From positions 1,798,001-1,862,000 of the forward strand of contig NZ_JAVDYG010000001.1 of assembly GCF_031458325.1 (NCBI RefSeq): a stretch of 64,000 nt of DNA. The letters are read 5' to 3'. Source of the DNA: Nocardioides marmoribigeumensis. Its GTDB lineage: Bacteria; Actinomycetota; Actinomycetes; Propionibacteriales; Nocardioidaceae. The position numbers were made by a program, and so were the translations under genes. Position 1 is the first letter of the stretch; every line of letters begins with the position of its first letter. The notes beneath the pieces were generated by a model. The model was not told the origin of the DNA. It ran no database searches and worked only from the letters and a program-made list of their open reading frames with translations. Shown here piece after piece: positions 43,704 to 51,893 of this stretch.

Positions 43704-45278
43704 ATGACCTTCAGCGCGGAGACGCGCCGGCGCCTGCTCGCAGGGGCGCTGGTGAGCCTGCTCGTGCTGCTCGCGGCCTGCCTGCTGGTGGGCCTGGCGC
43801 CGCACACCGCCGACCGCGTCGACGTGTGGTTCGGCCAGCCCCTGGCCGGGTTCACCGACCGGCACCCGGGGGTCGAGCGCGCCGCCGAGGTGCTGGCGGA
43901 GCTGTTCCGGGTCCCACCGGTCGCGCTCTACACCCTGGCCATCGCGGGCCTGCTGCTGGTCAAGCGCCACGTGCGGCCCGCCGCCTGGGTCGTCGCCGTC
44001 ACGCTCGCCACCACGCTCCTCACCACCCTGCTCAAGCAGTCCTTCGCCCGCCCGCGGCCGTCGTACGCCCACATGCAGCTGCTCGACGGCGCCTTCCCCT
44101 CGGGGCACTCCAGCGGCACGGCCTGCCTGGCCGGGATCCTCATGGTGCTCGCCACGATGTTCCTGCGCCGCCGCAGCCAGCGCCGCCTGGTCGCGGTCGG
44201 CGGCGTGCTGCTGGCCCTGCTCCTCGGTCTCGACCGGCTGCTGCTCGGCGTGCACGGGCTCACCGACGTCGTCGCCGGGTTCGCCCTGGCCGCGCTGGTG
44301 GTGTGCGCGGCGACCTACCTCGCCGACCCGACCCCCCGCGCCAAGCCCGTCGACCCGCTGCCCAGCGTCACGCCGAGCAACGGGCGCCTGGCCGTCATCC
44401 TCAACCCGATCAAGGTGGAGAGCCCCGAGGCGTTCCGCGCGCTGCTCGACACCCGGGCCGCCGAGCTGGGCTGGCACGACCCGCTGTGGTTCGAGACCAC
44501 GATCGAGGACCCGGGCCGCAGCATGGCGGCCGCGGCCGCCGAGGCGGGCGCCGAGCTGGTCGTGGTCTGCGGCGGCGACGGCACGGTCCGCACCGTCTGC
44601 GCCGAGCTGGCCGGGACCGGCATCCCCGTCGGGGTCGTGCCCGCCGGCACCGGCAACCTGCTGGCCCGCAACCTGGACCTGCCGCTCTACCTCAACAACG
44701 CCGTCGAGGTCGCCCTCAACGGGCAGGACCGGGCGATCGACCTGGTCCGGATCTCAGGCGACGGCATCGGCGAGGACGAGCACTTCCTCGTCATGGCCGG
44801 CATGGGCTTCGACGCCGCGATCATGGAGGGCGCCAACGAGCAGATCAAGGCCAAGATCGGCTGGCTCGCCTACGTCGTCTCGGGCCTGCGCAACCTGATG
44901 TTCCCCGCCGCCGCGGTCGAGATCTCGGTGGACGACGGCGAGCCCACCAAGCACCGCGCCCGCACGATCGTCGTCGGCAACGTCGGCTTCCTCCAGGCCG
45001 GCCTCCCCCTCCTGCCCGACGCCACCATCGACGACGGCAGGCTCGACGTCGTCCTGGTCAACCCCGCCCGCTTCCTGCACTGGCTGCTGGTCGTCGTGCG
45101 CGTGGTCACCCGCGGCAAGAAGCTCGACGAGACGGTCAACCGCATGACCGGCCGCAAGGTCGTCATCCGCGCCTCCGCCGAGATCCCCCGCCAGATCGAC
45201 GGGGACTTCATCGGCCTGGGCCACGAGATCACCTGCGAGTGCCTCCACGGGAAGCTGCTCGTCCGCGTGCCTCGCTGA
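43704..45278 (+). CDS. Fused PAP2 phosphatase and diacylglycerol kinase-type lipid kinase
   Basis: A 524-residue fusion. The N-terminal half (about 1-205) is a membrane PAP2 phosphatase with KQSFARPRP, PSGH and RLLLGVHGLTD motifs. The C-terminal half (about 225-524) is a DAGK/YegS-type kinase with CGGDGTVR, PAGTGNLLARNL and a late GDFIGLGHEI segment. PAP2 removes phosphate from lipid phosphates, while the kinase adds it to lipids, so the two could serve one lipid cycle on opposite sides of the membrane. The ATG at 43704 is chosen over GTG at 43698 because GAGGTG acts as ribosome site. Confidence 0.92.
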   Translation: MTFSAETRRRLLAGALVSLLVLLAACLLVGLAPHTADRVDVWFGQPLAGFTDRHPGVERAAEVLAELFRVPPVALYTLAIAGLLLVKRHVRPAAWVVAVTLATTLLTTLLKQSFARPRPSYAHMQLLDGAFPSGHSSGTACLAGILMVLATMFLRRRSQRRLVAVGGVLLALLLGLDRLLLGVHGLTDVVAGFALAALVVCAATYLADPTPRAKPVDPLPSVTPSNGRLAVILNPIKVESPEAFRALLDTRAAELGWHDPLWFETTIEDPGRSMAAAAAEAGAELVVVCGGDGTVRTVCAELAGTGIPVGVVPAGTGNLLARNLDLPLYLNNAVEVALNGQDRAIDLVRISGDGIGEDEHFLVMAGMGFDAAIMEGANEQIKAKIGWLAYVVSGLRNLMFPAAAVEISVDDGEPTKHRARTIVVGNVGFLQAGLPLLPDATIDDGRLDVVLVNPARFLHWLLVVVRVVTRGKKLDETVNRMTGRKVVIRASAEIPRQIDGDFIGLGHEITCECLHGKLLVRVPR

Positions 45279-45288
45279 GGCGCGCGCT

Positions 45289-45314
45289 GTCCGGCGTACC
45301 CCGAGCCCGCCGGA
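45289..45314. terminator. Weak hairpin between convergent genes
   Basis: TCCGGCG (45290-45296) pairs with CGCCGGA (45308-45314), 7 bp with an 11-nt loop, in the 36-bp gap between the lipid kinase fusion and the nitroreductase-like gene. It is short and lacks a T-run. Confidence 0.35.
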
Positions 45315-45782
45315 TCAGCGGGGGGTCAGCAGGAACACCTTGATCTTGCGCTCCGTCCGCTCCTCGTACTTGCGGTAGTTCGGCCACGTCCGCTGCATGA
45401 ACTGCCAGGCCTCCTCGCGCTCGTCGCCCTCGAGGCGGCGACCGTGCATCGGCTGGGTGCGGCCCTTGACGGTGACCTCGCACTCGGGGGTCGCCTCGAG
45501 GTTGACCACCCACACCGGTTGCTTGGGGCCGCCGAAGTTGGAGCCGGCGATGAGCCAGTCCTGCCCCCGAGGTACGGCGAGCAGGGGCGTCGAGCGCGGC
45601 TGTCCGCTCTTGCGACCGGTGACGGTGAGGGTCAGGTTGGGCAGGCCGGCGATGTCGAGGAGGGTGACCCGGCCCCGGGTGAGCCGCTGCAGCGCATGGT
45701 CGGTGGCGACGATCTGCGGCAGGTAGTTCGGCATGAACTCGAGGGCGCCGATGCGCACGGCGAGCGGAGTGAGGAGACCCAT
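45315..45782 (-). CDS. F420H2-dependent nitroreductase/DDN-type split-barrel protein
   Basis: A 155-residue protein of the DUF385/Ddn family, which bind deazaflavin F420 and reduce quinones or nitro compounds. The family pattern is LTVTGRKSGQPRSTPLLAVPRG, then IAGSNFGGPKQPVWVVNLEATPECEV and a C-terminal WPNYRKYEERTERKIKVFLL. No signal peptide is present. The ATG at 45782 gives a plausible full-length product. It implies that the organism makes F420. Confidence 0.9.
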   Translation of the reverse strand: MGLLTPLAVRIGALEFMPNYLPQIVATDHALQRLTRGRVTLLDIAGLPNLTLTVTGRKSGQPRSTPLLAVPRGQDWLIAGSNFGGPKQPVWVVNLEATPECEVTVKGRTQPMHGRRLEGDEREEAWQFMQRTWPNYRKYEERTERKIKVFLLTPR

Positions 45783-45860
45783 GGGCAGAAGGGTAGGTGG
45801 CGAGATCGTGCGGCAGTCGACTTCGGGACCGACCTCACACGGCCCGGGACGAGCGCCGGG

Positions 45861-46430
45861 TCAGGCGGTCTGGGCGCCCTCGCCGTCGCGGGACTCCCGG
45901 ACGGCGACCTCGCCCTCGACCTGCTCGACGATCGCCGCGTCTGCCTCGGGGTCGCTGCGGCGACCGACCTTGGCGCGCGGACGGGCCGGGGTGGGCGCGG
46001 GGGCCTCGCCCCGGCTGCGGGCCCGGGCGGAGGAGACGACCGCGTCCTCCTCGGGCGAGAGCGGCTGGTCGCTCTCCCAGGCCACCAACCCCTTGGCGTA
46101 GGAGCGGGCGTCGCTGCGGCCGTGGATCGAGGTGAGCACGACCCCGGTGCCGGCGTCGTCGACCAGCGCCAGCGACCACGACAGGCGTCCGCCCATGTCG
46201 CCGAACGCGTCGTAGCGCAGCAGCTCGGGCCGGTGCAGCGCCAGGCGGCTCTGGTCGACCAGCGCGGCGACCTCGGCGCGGAGCCCGGCGACGTCGGTCG
46301 GGAGGTCCGAGGAGGCGGTCCGCCGCCGGCGGGCGACCTGCTGGCGCTGGGCGGACAGCGCGACGACCAACGCGGCCACGGCGAGGGCGAGCGCGAGGAG
46401 GACGAGCGAGGCGAGCGTCGAGTCCGTCAC
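45861..46430 (-). CDS. DUF4446 family membrane-anchored protein
   Basis: A 189-residue protein with one N-terminal helix (about 7-27) and a DUF4446 core (LRYDAFGDMGGRLSWSLALVDDAGTGVVLTS, in part). Ala/Pro/Arg-rich sequence follows. DUF4446 proteins have no known activity. It lies 21 bp downstream of pheA's stop on the opposite side of the operon order (pheA first), so co-transcription with pheA is likely. The ATG at 46430 starts just before the helix. Confidence 0.82.
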   Translation of the reverse strand: MTDSTLASLVLLALALAVAALVVALSAQRQQVARRRRTASSDLPTDVAGLRAEVAALVDQSRLALHRPELLRYDAFGDMGGRLSWSLALVDDAGTGVVLTSIHGRSDARSYAKGLVAWESDQPLSPEEDAVVSSARARSRGEAPAPTPARPRAKVGRRSDPEADAAIVEQVEGEVAVRESRDGEGAQTA

Positions 46431-46451
46431 CCGGCCAGGGTAGGTCCGCCC

Positions 46452-47411
46452 TCAGGCTCCGTCGCGCAGACGCGCCAGCCACGCGGTCGCCCGGTTGAAC
46501 TCCTCGTCGGTGGTGCCGGGCCGGATCGTGGCGGCCTTGCCGTCGTGCCGCTCGTAGGAGCCGAGGAACCGCACGTCCGCACAGATCCGCCGCAGGCCCA
46601 TGAGGGCCTCGCCCAGGCGACGGTCCTCGATGTGGCCCTCGGCGTCGACGGAGAAGCAGTAGTCGCCGAGCGCGTGGCCGGTCGGTCGCGACTCGATGCG
46701 GGTCAGGTCGACGCCGCGCGTGGCGAGCTGGTCGAGGATCTCCAGCAGCGCGCCGGGGTGGTTCTCCCGCATGAACAGCACCAGGCTGGTCTTGTCCCGG
46801 CCCGTCGGAGGGCTCGGGCGGCCGGGCCGGGTGACCAGGACGAAGCGGGTGACCGCCTCGGCGTTGTCGCCGATGCCGGTGGCGAGCGCCTCGAGGCCGT
46901 AGCGCTCGGCGGCCAGCGGCGCGGAGATCGCGGCGTCCCACAGCGGCGTGGCGTCGGGGTCGGCCAGGGCCGCCGCGGCCGCCGCGGTGGAGGTCGCGTG
47001 GACGACGGTCGCGCCCGGCAGGTGGCGCGCCACCCACCCCCGGGTCTGCGCCTCGGCGTGGGGGTGGGTGCCGACGACGCGCACGTCCTCGAGCCGGTGA
47101 CCGGGGCGGGTGAGCAGGGAGAACGCGACCGGCACGGTCATCTCGCGGCGGATCATCAGCGGCTCGCCGGTGGCCAGCTCGTCGAGGGTGACCGGGACCG
47201 AGCCCTCGACGGAGTTCTCGATCGGCACCACCGCGGCGTCGGACTCGCCGGCGCGCACCTCGTCGAGCGCGACGGTGACGGTCGTGCAGGGGACGGCCTC
47301 GACCGAGGCGGCCTCGGGCAGGGTGCGCAGGGCCTGCTCGGTGAAGGTGCCGGCGGGGCCGAAGTAGGACCAGCGGCCGGCCGGCGTGCGGGGCTCGGGA
47401 GGCTGGGTCAC
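46452..47411 (-). CDS. pheA: Prephenate dehydratase
   Basis: A 319-residue cytoplasmic enzyme turning prephenate into phenylpyruvate for phenylalanine synthesis. The catalytic domain (about 15-200) has YFGPAGTFTEQAL, VPIENSVEGSV and the TRF motif in VTRFVLV. The ACT domain (about 215-295) has the ESRP effector site in TRIESRPTGHALGDYCFSVD, giving phenylalanine feedback. No chorismate mutase domain is fused. The GTG at 47411 overlaps the sulfatase stop (GTGA). Confidence 0.95.
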   Translation of the reverse strand: MTQPPEPRTPAGRWSYFGPAGTFTEQALRTLPEAASVEAVPCTTVTVALDEVRAGESDAAVVPIENSVEGSVPVTLDELATGEPLMIRREMTVPVAFSLLTRPGHRLEDVRVVGTHPHAEAQTRGWVARHLPGATVVHATSTAAAAAALADPDATPLWDAAISAPLAAERYGLEALATGIGDNAEAVTRFVLVTRPGRPSPPTGRDKTSLVLFMRENHPGALLEILDQLATRGVDLTRIESRPTGHALGDYCFSVDAEGHIEDRRLGEALMGLRRICADVRFLGSYERHDGKAATIRPGTTDEEFNRATAWLARLRDGA

Positions 47412-49198
47412 CGCGTCAGCGTAGCGGCGGACCGCTCGGCGACCTGCGCCCAGAACGTCGAGGTCAGCTCGGCGTTCGCGTCCGGGCCCGCTCGCAGCCA
47501 GCGGGGCAGGTCGCGACGGCACTGCGGGCCGGCGCACTCGTGGTACTCCGTCCACAGCCTGCGCAGGCGGGCGACCACGTCGGCGTACATCGGGTCCTCG
47601 ATCCGGTTGACCATCTCGTTGGCGTCCTCGCGCAGGTCGTAGAGCTCCTCGTAGCCGCGGTCGTACCTCATGTAGGCGTAGCGCGGCGTGCGCAGACCGG
47701 CGTAGGACAGCCCCGTGTGGAAGCCGTTGGCCCGGCGGACGCGGCGGTCGTTCTCCTGCCACAGCCGTCCCTCGGTGACCACGGGCGCACGCCAGCCCTG
47801 GTCGCCGTCGAGGAGCGTGGTCAGGCGGCTCGTCCCGTCGAGCGGGTGGTCGGAGGTGAGGTACGGGATGGCCCGGCCGAGCTCGAGGATCGTCGCGGTC
47901 AGGTCGACGGTCGTGACCGGGTCGGAACGGGTCGTGCCGCTGCGGAGGCCGGGGCCGGTGACGAGCAGCGGGACCCGGGTGGACGGCTCGTAGGGCTTGA
48001 TCTTGCCCTTGAGGTGACGGTGCTCGCCGAGGAAGAAGCCGTTGTCGCTGGTCAGGAACAGCACGGTCCGCTGCCACTCGCCGCGCTGCTTGAGCTCGTG
48101 GACGAGGCGGGCGACCTGGCGGTCGACCACGTAGAGCGACTCCGCGCGCTGGCGCGCCGACTCCAGCGTCGCCGCCTCCATCGAGCCGTTGGGCTCGGGA
48201 CGGTTGCGCATGAACGGGGGCTTGTCGCTGATGTCGGTCTCGCTGGGGTCGGCGTCCCCGCCGAAGCCCGGCGCCTTGGTGAGCATGCGGTCGAAGCGGC
48301 CGCGCACCCACGCGGGGACGTACGGCGTCCCGAGGGGCTGGCGCACCCCGTCGGGCTCGGTGTACGTCGGGTCGTCGGGCTCGTGCGGCGTGCCGAAGTG
48401 GGGCGCGACGAACGCGAGGTACATGAAGAACGGGTCCCGGCTGCGGGAGTAGCGGTCGACCAGCCTGGTGGCGATCGTGCCGGTGGTCACCGTGGAGTAC
48501 TGCCCGCGGTGCTGTTCGATGCGCCCGTCGTGGTTGATCGGCTGGTCCAGGTAGTTGTAGGTCCCCCCCGGCATGCGGCTGGACGGCGGCGGCCCGAACG
48601 CGGCGTACCAGTCGGTCCAGCCGGGGGGGACGTAGTGCAGGCTCGGCTCGCCGTTGCGGCGGCGCAGCTCGCCGTAGCCGTTGAGGTACTTGCCCACCAG
48701 GGCGGTGCGGTAGCCGGAGCGACGCAGCGCGGTGGCGATCGTGCCGTGGTCGCGGAAGGCCGGGAACCCCCAGGGCGGGACCTGCGAGATCACGCCGTGG
48801 TTGTGGGACAGCTGACCGCTGAGGAAGGAGGCCCGGGCCGGGCAGCACAGCGGGTTGGGCGAGAACGAGTTGCGGAACTCCACGCCCCCCTGGCGCAGCT
48901 CGCGCCGGACGGTCGGCATGAAGCGCAGGTCGTCGGCGCGCATGTCGTCGGTCATCACCACGACGACGTTGGGCTTGGGCCCGAACCGCGCACGAGCCGC
49001 CGGGTCGCCGACCGGGGTCACGCGCCGGGGACCGTCGGCGGGCACGGACAGGGTGGTGGCCGCTCTCGGCGACCGGTGGTCGCTGCCGGCGCCGAGGGTC
49101 GGGGAGACGAGGACGGCGAGCCCCGCGGCGACGAGGCCGGCCACGACCGCGGTCGCGGCGGCCCACGTGCGCACACCCAGCGACTCACGCCTCGCCAT
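47408..49198 (-). CDS. Exported type I sulfatase
   Basis: A 596-residue sulfatase. The formylglycine site is PLCCPARASFLSG, with the first Cys of CCPAR modified. Other metal residues are in VVVMTDDMRADDLRF and LFLTSDNGFFLGEH. An N-terminal hydrophobic segment (about 10-32) is a signal peptide or anchor, so it acts outside. The ATG at 49198 has GGAGGAGAGG upstream and is preferred to 49279. The substrate is unknown; choline- and heparan-type sulfatases share this layout. Its overlap with pheA is unexpected. Confidence 0.9.
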   Translation of the reverse strand: MARRESLGVRTWAAATAVVAGLVAAGLAVLVSPTLGAGSDHRSPRAATTLSVPADGPRRVTPVGDPAARARFGPKPNVVVVMTDDMRADDLRFMPTVRRELRQGGVEFRNSFSPNPLCCPARASFLSGQLSHNHGVISQVPPWGFPAFRDHGTIATALRRSGYRTALVGKYLNGYGELRRRNGEPSLHYVPPGWTDWYAAFGPPPSSRMPGGTYNYLDQPINHDGRIEQHRGQYSTVTTGTIATRLVDRYSRSRDPFFMYLAFVAPHFGTPHEPDDPTYTEPDGVRQPLGTPYVPAWVRGRFDRMLTKAPGFGGDADPSETDISDKPPFMRNRPEPNGSMEAATLESARQRAESLYVVDRQVARLVHELKQRGEWQRTVLFLTSDNGFFLGEHRHLKGKIKPYEPSTRVPLLVTGPGLRSGTTRSDPVTTVDLTATILELGRAIPYLTSDHPLDGTSRLTTLLDGDQGWRAPVVTEGRLWQENDRRVRRANGFHTGLSYAGLRTPRYAYMRYDRGYEELYDLREDANEMVNRIEDPMYADVVARLRRLWTEYHECAGPQCRRDLPRWLRAGPDANAELTSTFWAQVAERSAATLTR

Positions 49199-49379
49199 CG
49201 GGATCCTCTCCTCCGGCGGACCAGGGTCCGGCACGCCGCGGGAGATTCTAGGTGCGGGGTCCGCTGGTCTGAACCACACCGCGCGCTCTGCGGGCGATCC
49301 CGGGCGGGGCCGCGGGGGCGGCGGTCCCAGTGCTCGGATTCGCCTGAGCGCCGGGCCCCTCGCGGCGCATCATCGACGG

Positions 49380-49610
49380 GTGCTCAGTGCGATGGTCCTG
49401 CTCGTGATGATGACGGCGATCTTCTGGCCCGCCTACCAGGTGACGCGGCCGGCGATCCTGGCCCGCAGCCCCGCGCCTCGTCCGAGCGCGACATCGCCGG
49501 CCCCGGAGGAGCCGGCGATGCTCGTGAGCCGTCTGGACGACTACGTCCAGCAGGGTCTGGTGGACCTGCGGATCATGCTGGTGCAGGCGGCGCGGCGACG
49601 TCAGGGCTGA
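49380..49610 (+). CDS. Possible small membrane protein
   Basis: A 76-residue reading frame between two leftward genes. The start (GTG 49380, or ATG 49392) is followed by one hydrophobic helix (MVLLVMMTAIFWPAYQV), a Pro/Ser linker (ARSPAPRPSATSPAPEEP) and an amphipathic C-terminal helix (LVSRLDDYVQQGLVDLRIML). It fits the 430-bp gap well and has a sensible membrane-protein layout, but no ribosome site is seen and I do not recognise a family. Confidence 0.4.
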   Translation: MLSAMVLLVMMTAIFWPAYQVTRPAILARSPAPRPSATSPAPEEPAMLVSRLDDYVQQGLVDLRIMLVQAARRRQG

Positions 49611-49631
49611 GGCGACCGGCGCCGAGCCGGG

Positions 49632-49916
49632 TCAGCGACCGGCGACCGGGTAGCCGCTCTCCTGCTCGCTGAGGTCGGGTCCCGAGGAGGTCCGGACCTT
49701 CTGCGCCGCCACCTCGGCGGCACCGGTCACCTTGTCCTTGACCACGGGCGCGGCCTCCTTGGCCTTGTCCGCGGCCGCTGCGGCAGCCGCCTGGACCTGG
49801 GGGTCGTTGCGGACCCGCAGCGCCATGCTCCGGATCTGCTCGTAGCGCTCGCGGCCGGCGGCGCTGCCCGCCACGTAGCCGATGGCGAAGCCGGTGAGCA
49901 GCAGCAGTCTCTTCAT
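49632..49916 (-). CDS. YtxH-like small membrane protein
   Basis: A 94-residue protein. A short N-terminal helix (LLLLTGFAIGYVAGSAAGRERYEQ) has the Gly/Ala pattern of YtxH-like stress proteins, followed by an Ala/Lys helical region. The ATG at 49916 has AGGAGAT at good spacing; ATG at 49922 overlaps the YihY stop. It is the last of four overlapping genes for envelope proteins. Function unknown. Confidence 0.75.
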   Translation of the reverse strand: MKRLLLLTGFAIGYVAGSAAGRERYEQIRSMALRVRNDPQVQAAAAAAADKAKEAAPVVKDKVTGAAEVAAQKVRTSSGPDLSEQESGYPVAGR

Positions 49917-49918
49917 GG

Positions 49919-51070
49919 TCATCTCCTGGTGGTCTCGGGTGCGTCGGTGCTGGTGCCGGACCCGTCGGGCCGGCGGGGTTCGTCGGTGGTGGAGCCGGAG
50001 TGCTCGGCGTCGTACTCCGCGGCCACGCGACCCTCGGGGTCGGCCGCCTCGCGGATCTGGCGGGCGAGGGCGATGTCCTTCTCCTCCTTCTCGCGCGCCT
50101 TCTCGATGTTGCGGTCGTCGCGCGGCGGGAGCTGCAGCTCCTCCTCGGCCGGGATGCCGGCCTGGAGCTCACGCCCCCGCTCGAGCTCGGAGTCGATCTC
50201 GGCGCCGAAGAGCAGGGACAGGTTGGTCAGCCACAGCCACAGCAGGAAGACCACGACGCCGGCGATGGAGCCGTAGGTCTTGTCGTAGCTGGAGAAGTTC
50301 GCGACGTAGAAGCCGAAGACCACCGAGACGAGCACCCAGGTCACGATCGCGACCGCGGCGCCGACGGAGATCCAGCGGAACTTGGGCTGCTTGACGTTGG
50401 GGGTGGCGTAGTAGAGCAGCGCCACGATCACGACCACCGTCAGGGCGAGCACCGGCCACTTGGCGATGCTCCACACCAGGACCGCGGTCGAGCCGAGGCC
50501 GATGACGTTGCCGATCGACTCCGCCAGGGGGCCGCTGACCACGAGCATGACCAGCACGGCGGCCGAGAGCAGCACGGCGACCAGGGTGATGAGGACCTGG
50601 ATCGGGCGGAGCTTCCAGAACGGGCGACCCTCGTCGATCTCGTAGATCGAGTTCATCGCCCGCGAGAAGGCGCCGATGTAGCCGCTGGCCGACCAGAGCG
50701 CGCCGGCGAGACCGACCACGAAGCTGACCCCCGCCGCCTGCGAGGACGCCATCGACTCCAGGGTCGGCTGCACGGTCTGCAGGGTGCTCGGGGAGACCAA
50801 CGGACGCAGCACGTCCATCACCGTGGACAGGACCTTCTGGGGGTTGGCGACCAGCCCGATGATCGACAACAGCGCGAGGGCCGCCGGGAACAGCGCGAGC
50901 ACCGAGTAGTAGGTGAGCGCGGCCGCCTTGTCGGTGCACTGGTCCTCGCCGAACTCCCGCCAGGTCTTGCGCAGGACGTACTTCCAGGACCGCTTGGTCA
51001 GGTCGGTCGGCCCCTCGGGCTTGGCGTCGGGGTCGAGCTCGTGGGTCTCGTCCTTGGTGCGGCTGGTCAT
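49919..51070 (-). CDS. YihY/virulence factor BrkB family membrane protein
   Basis: A 383-residue protein with six membrane helices (about 45-290). Family features are DKAAALTYYSVLALFPAALAL, LWSASGYIGAFSRAMNSIY and the late LWLWLTNLSLLFGAEIDSELER. The long C-terminal tail is acidic and cytoplasmic. It was once annotated as RNase BN, which is incorrect for this family; the role is unknown. The ATG at 51070 has GGAGG at good spacing and overlaps the DUF3618 stop (ATGA). Confidence 0.92.
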   Translation of the reverse strand: MTSRTKDETHELDPDAKPEGPTDLTKRSWKYVLRKTWREFGEDQCTDKAAALTYYSVLALFPAALALLSIIGLVANPQKVLSTVMDVLRPLVSPSTLQTVQPTLESMASSQAAGVSFVVGLAGALWSASGYIGAFSRAMNSIYEIDEGRPFWKLRPIQVLITLVAVLLSAAVLVMLVVSGPLAESIGNVIGLGSTAVLVWSIAKWPVLALTVVVIVALLYYATPNVKQPKFRWISVGAAVAIVTWVLVSVVFGFYVANFSSYDKTYGSIAGVVVFLLWLWLTNLSLLFGAEIDSELERGRELQAGIPAEEELQLPPRDDRNIEKAREKEEKDIALARQIREAADPEGRVAAEYDAEHSGSTTDEPRRPDGSGTSTDAPETTRR

Positions 51071-51381
51071 CGTCGGTGCCTCCACCACCACAGGCCCGCC
51101 ACGACCACGACCGCGGCCACGGCACCCGCGACCAGCTCGGGTCGCGGCTTGCCCGAGTCGGTGGTGGCGCGGTCCTTGACGTCGGCCGCCTTGGCCTTGG
51201 CCTGGCTCTTCACGTCGAGCTTGTGGGTCAGCGCGTCGATCGTCGCGGCGAGGTGCTCGCGCTGGGCGGCGATGTCGGCCTCGATCTGCTCGGGGGTGCG
51301 AGGGGTGTCCTCGGCGCCGTCCTGGCCGGTGTCCTGGGCGACCTGGCCCTGGTGGCCGTCGAGGTTGTCGGGTGTGCTCAC
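51067..51381 (-). CDS. DUF3618 protein
   Basis: A 104-residue protein. The DUF3618 core reads RTPEQIEADIAAQREHLAATIDALTHKL. One helix lies near the C-terminus (LVAGAVAAVVVVAGLWWW) ahead of RHRR. It is tail-anchored with the soluble part inside. The GTG at 51381 overlaps the holin-like gene stop. These proteins nearly always sit with holin-like DUF1469 genes; function unknown. Confidence 0.88.
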   Translation of the reverse strand: MSTPDNLDGHQGQVAQDTGQDGAEDTPRTPEQIEADIAAQREHLAATIDALTHKLDVKSQAKAKAADVKDRATTDSGKPRPELVAGAVAAVVVVAGLWWWRHRR

Positions 51382-51806
51382 GGGTGGTTCCCCTTCACTG
51401 TCTCCACGTCGGCCTTGATCCCGTCGATCGCCCGCTCGGGCTTGGGCGGGGTGGCCTCGGCGACGTTGGCCTTGCCCTTGAGCGCCGCCACACCCGCGGC
51501 GGCGAACAGCACGACCGTCACGATGAGCGCGGCCGCCCAGGCCGGGAGCACGAGGGCGAGGAGCAGCACGACGGTGGCCAGCAGGGTCCCTACGCCGTAC
51601 AGCGCCAGGACGCCGGCGGCGCCGAACATGCCGAGCCCGAGGCCGGCCCGCTTGCCCTTCTCGGCCATCTCGGCCTGGGCCAGGCGGATCTCCGACCGGA
51701 CCAGCTCCGGGATCTGCTGCGAGACTGAGGACACGAGCTGACCCAGGGACGCCTCGGCGGGGTCCGGGGGAGCCGGTGGCTCGTAGGTGACGTCCGAGTG
51801 ACTCAT
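51378..51806 (-). CDS. Phage-holin-like family membrane protein (DUF1469)
   Basis: A 142-residue protein of the Phage_holin_3_6 family, widespread in actinobacterial chromosomes. The N-terminal amphipathic region includes LVSSVSQQIPELVRSEIRLA. Two helices (about 60-80 and 86-108) follow. No phage genes are near, so it is not evidence of a prophage. It is first in a holin-DUF3618-YihY-YtxH operon with overlapping junctions, read leftward from a promoter shared with the divergent sulfur operon. Confidence 0.88.
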   Translation of the reverse strand: MSHSDVTYEPPAPPDPAEASLGQLVSSVSQQIPELVRSEIRLAQAEMAEKGKRAGLGLGMFGAAGVLALYGVGTLLATVVLLLALVLPAWAAALIVTVVLFAAAGVAALKGKANVAEATPPKPERAIDGIKADVETVKGNHP

Positions 51807-51849
51807 GTGGCCACCGTGTCCCTCGGCCCTGCCGAGCAAACCCCCTCCG

Positions 51850-51865
51850 ATACCCGGAGGGGTAT
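51850..51865. promoter_or_regulatory. CsoR/CstR-type operator
   Basis: ATACCC and GGGTAT form an inverted repeat around GGAG, 16 bp in all. CsoR-family repressors bind ATACCC-N4-GGGTAT-like sites, and the persulfide-sensing member CstR regulates operons of rhodaneses, persulfide dioxygenase and TauE. The site lies 28 bp before the rhodanese start codon. It overlaps TATGGT, a possible -10 element. Confidence 0.75.
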
Positions 51866-51893
51866 GGTGTCCACCACCCGACGAAGGAGAAGC

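Noticed and set aside
49919-51070. Ribonuclease BN
   Set aside because: YihY proteins were once given this name in error; the protein has six membrane helices and no nuclease motif.
51378-51806. Holin-like gene as a sign of a prophage
   Set aside because: This family is a normal chromosomal gene beside DUF3618 in actinobacteria, and no phage genes are nearby.
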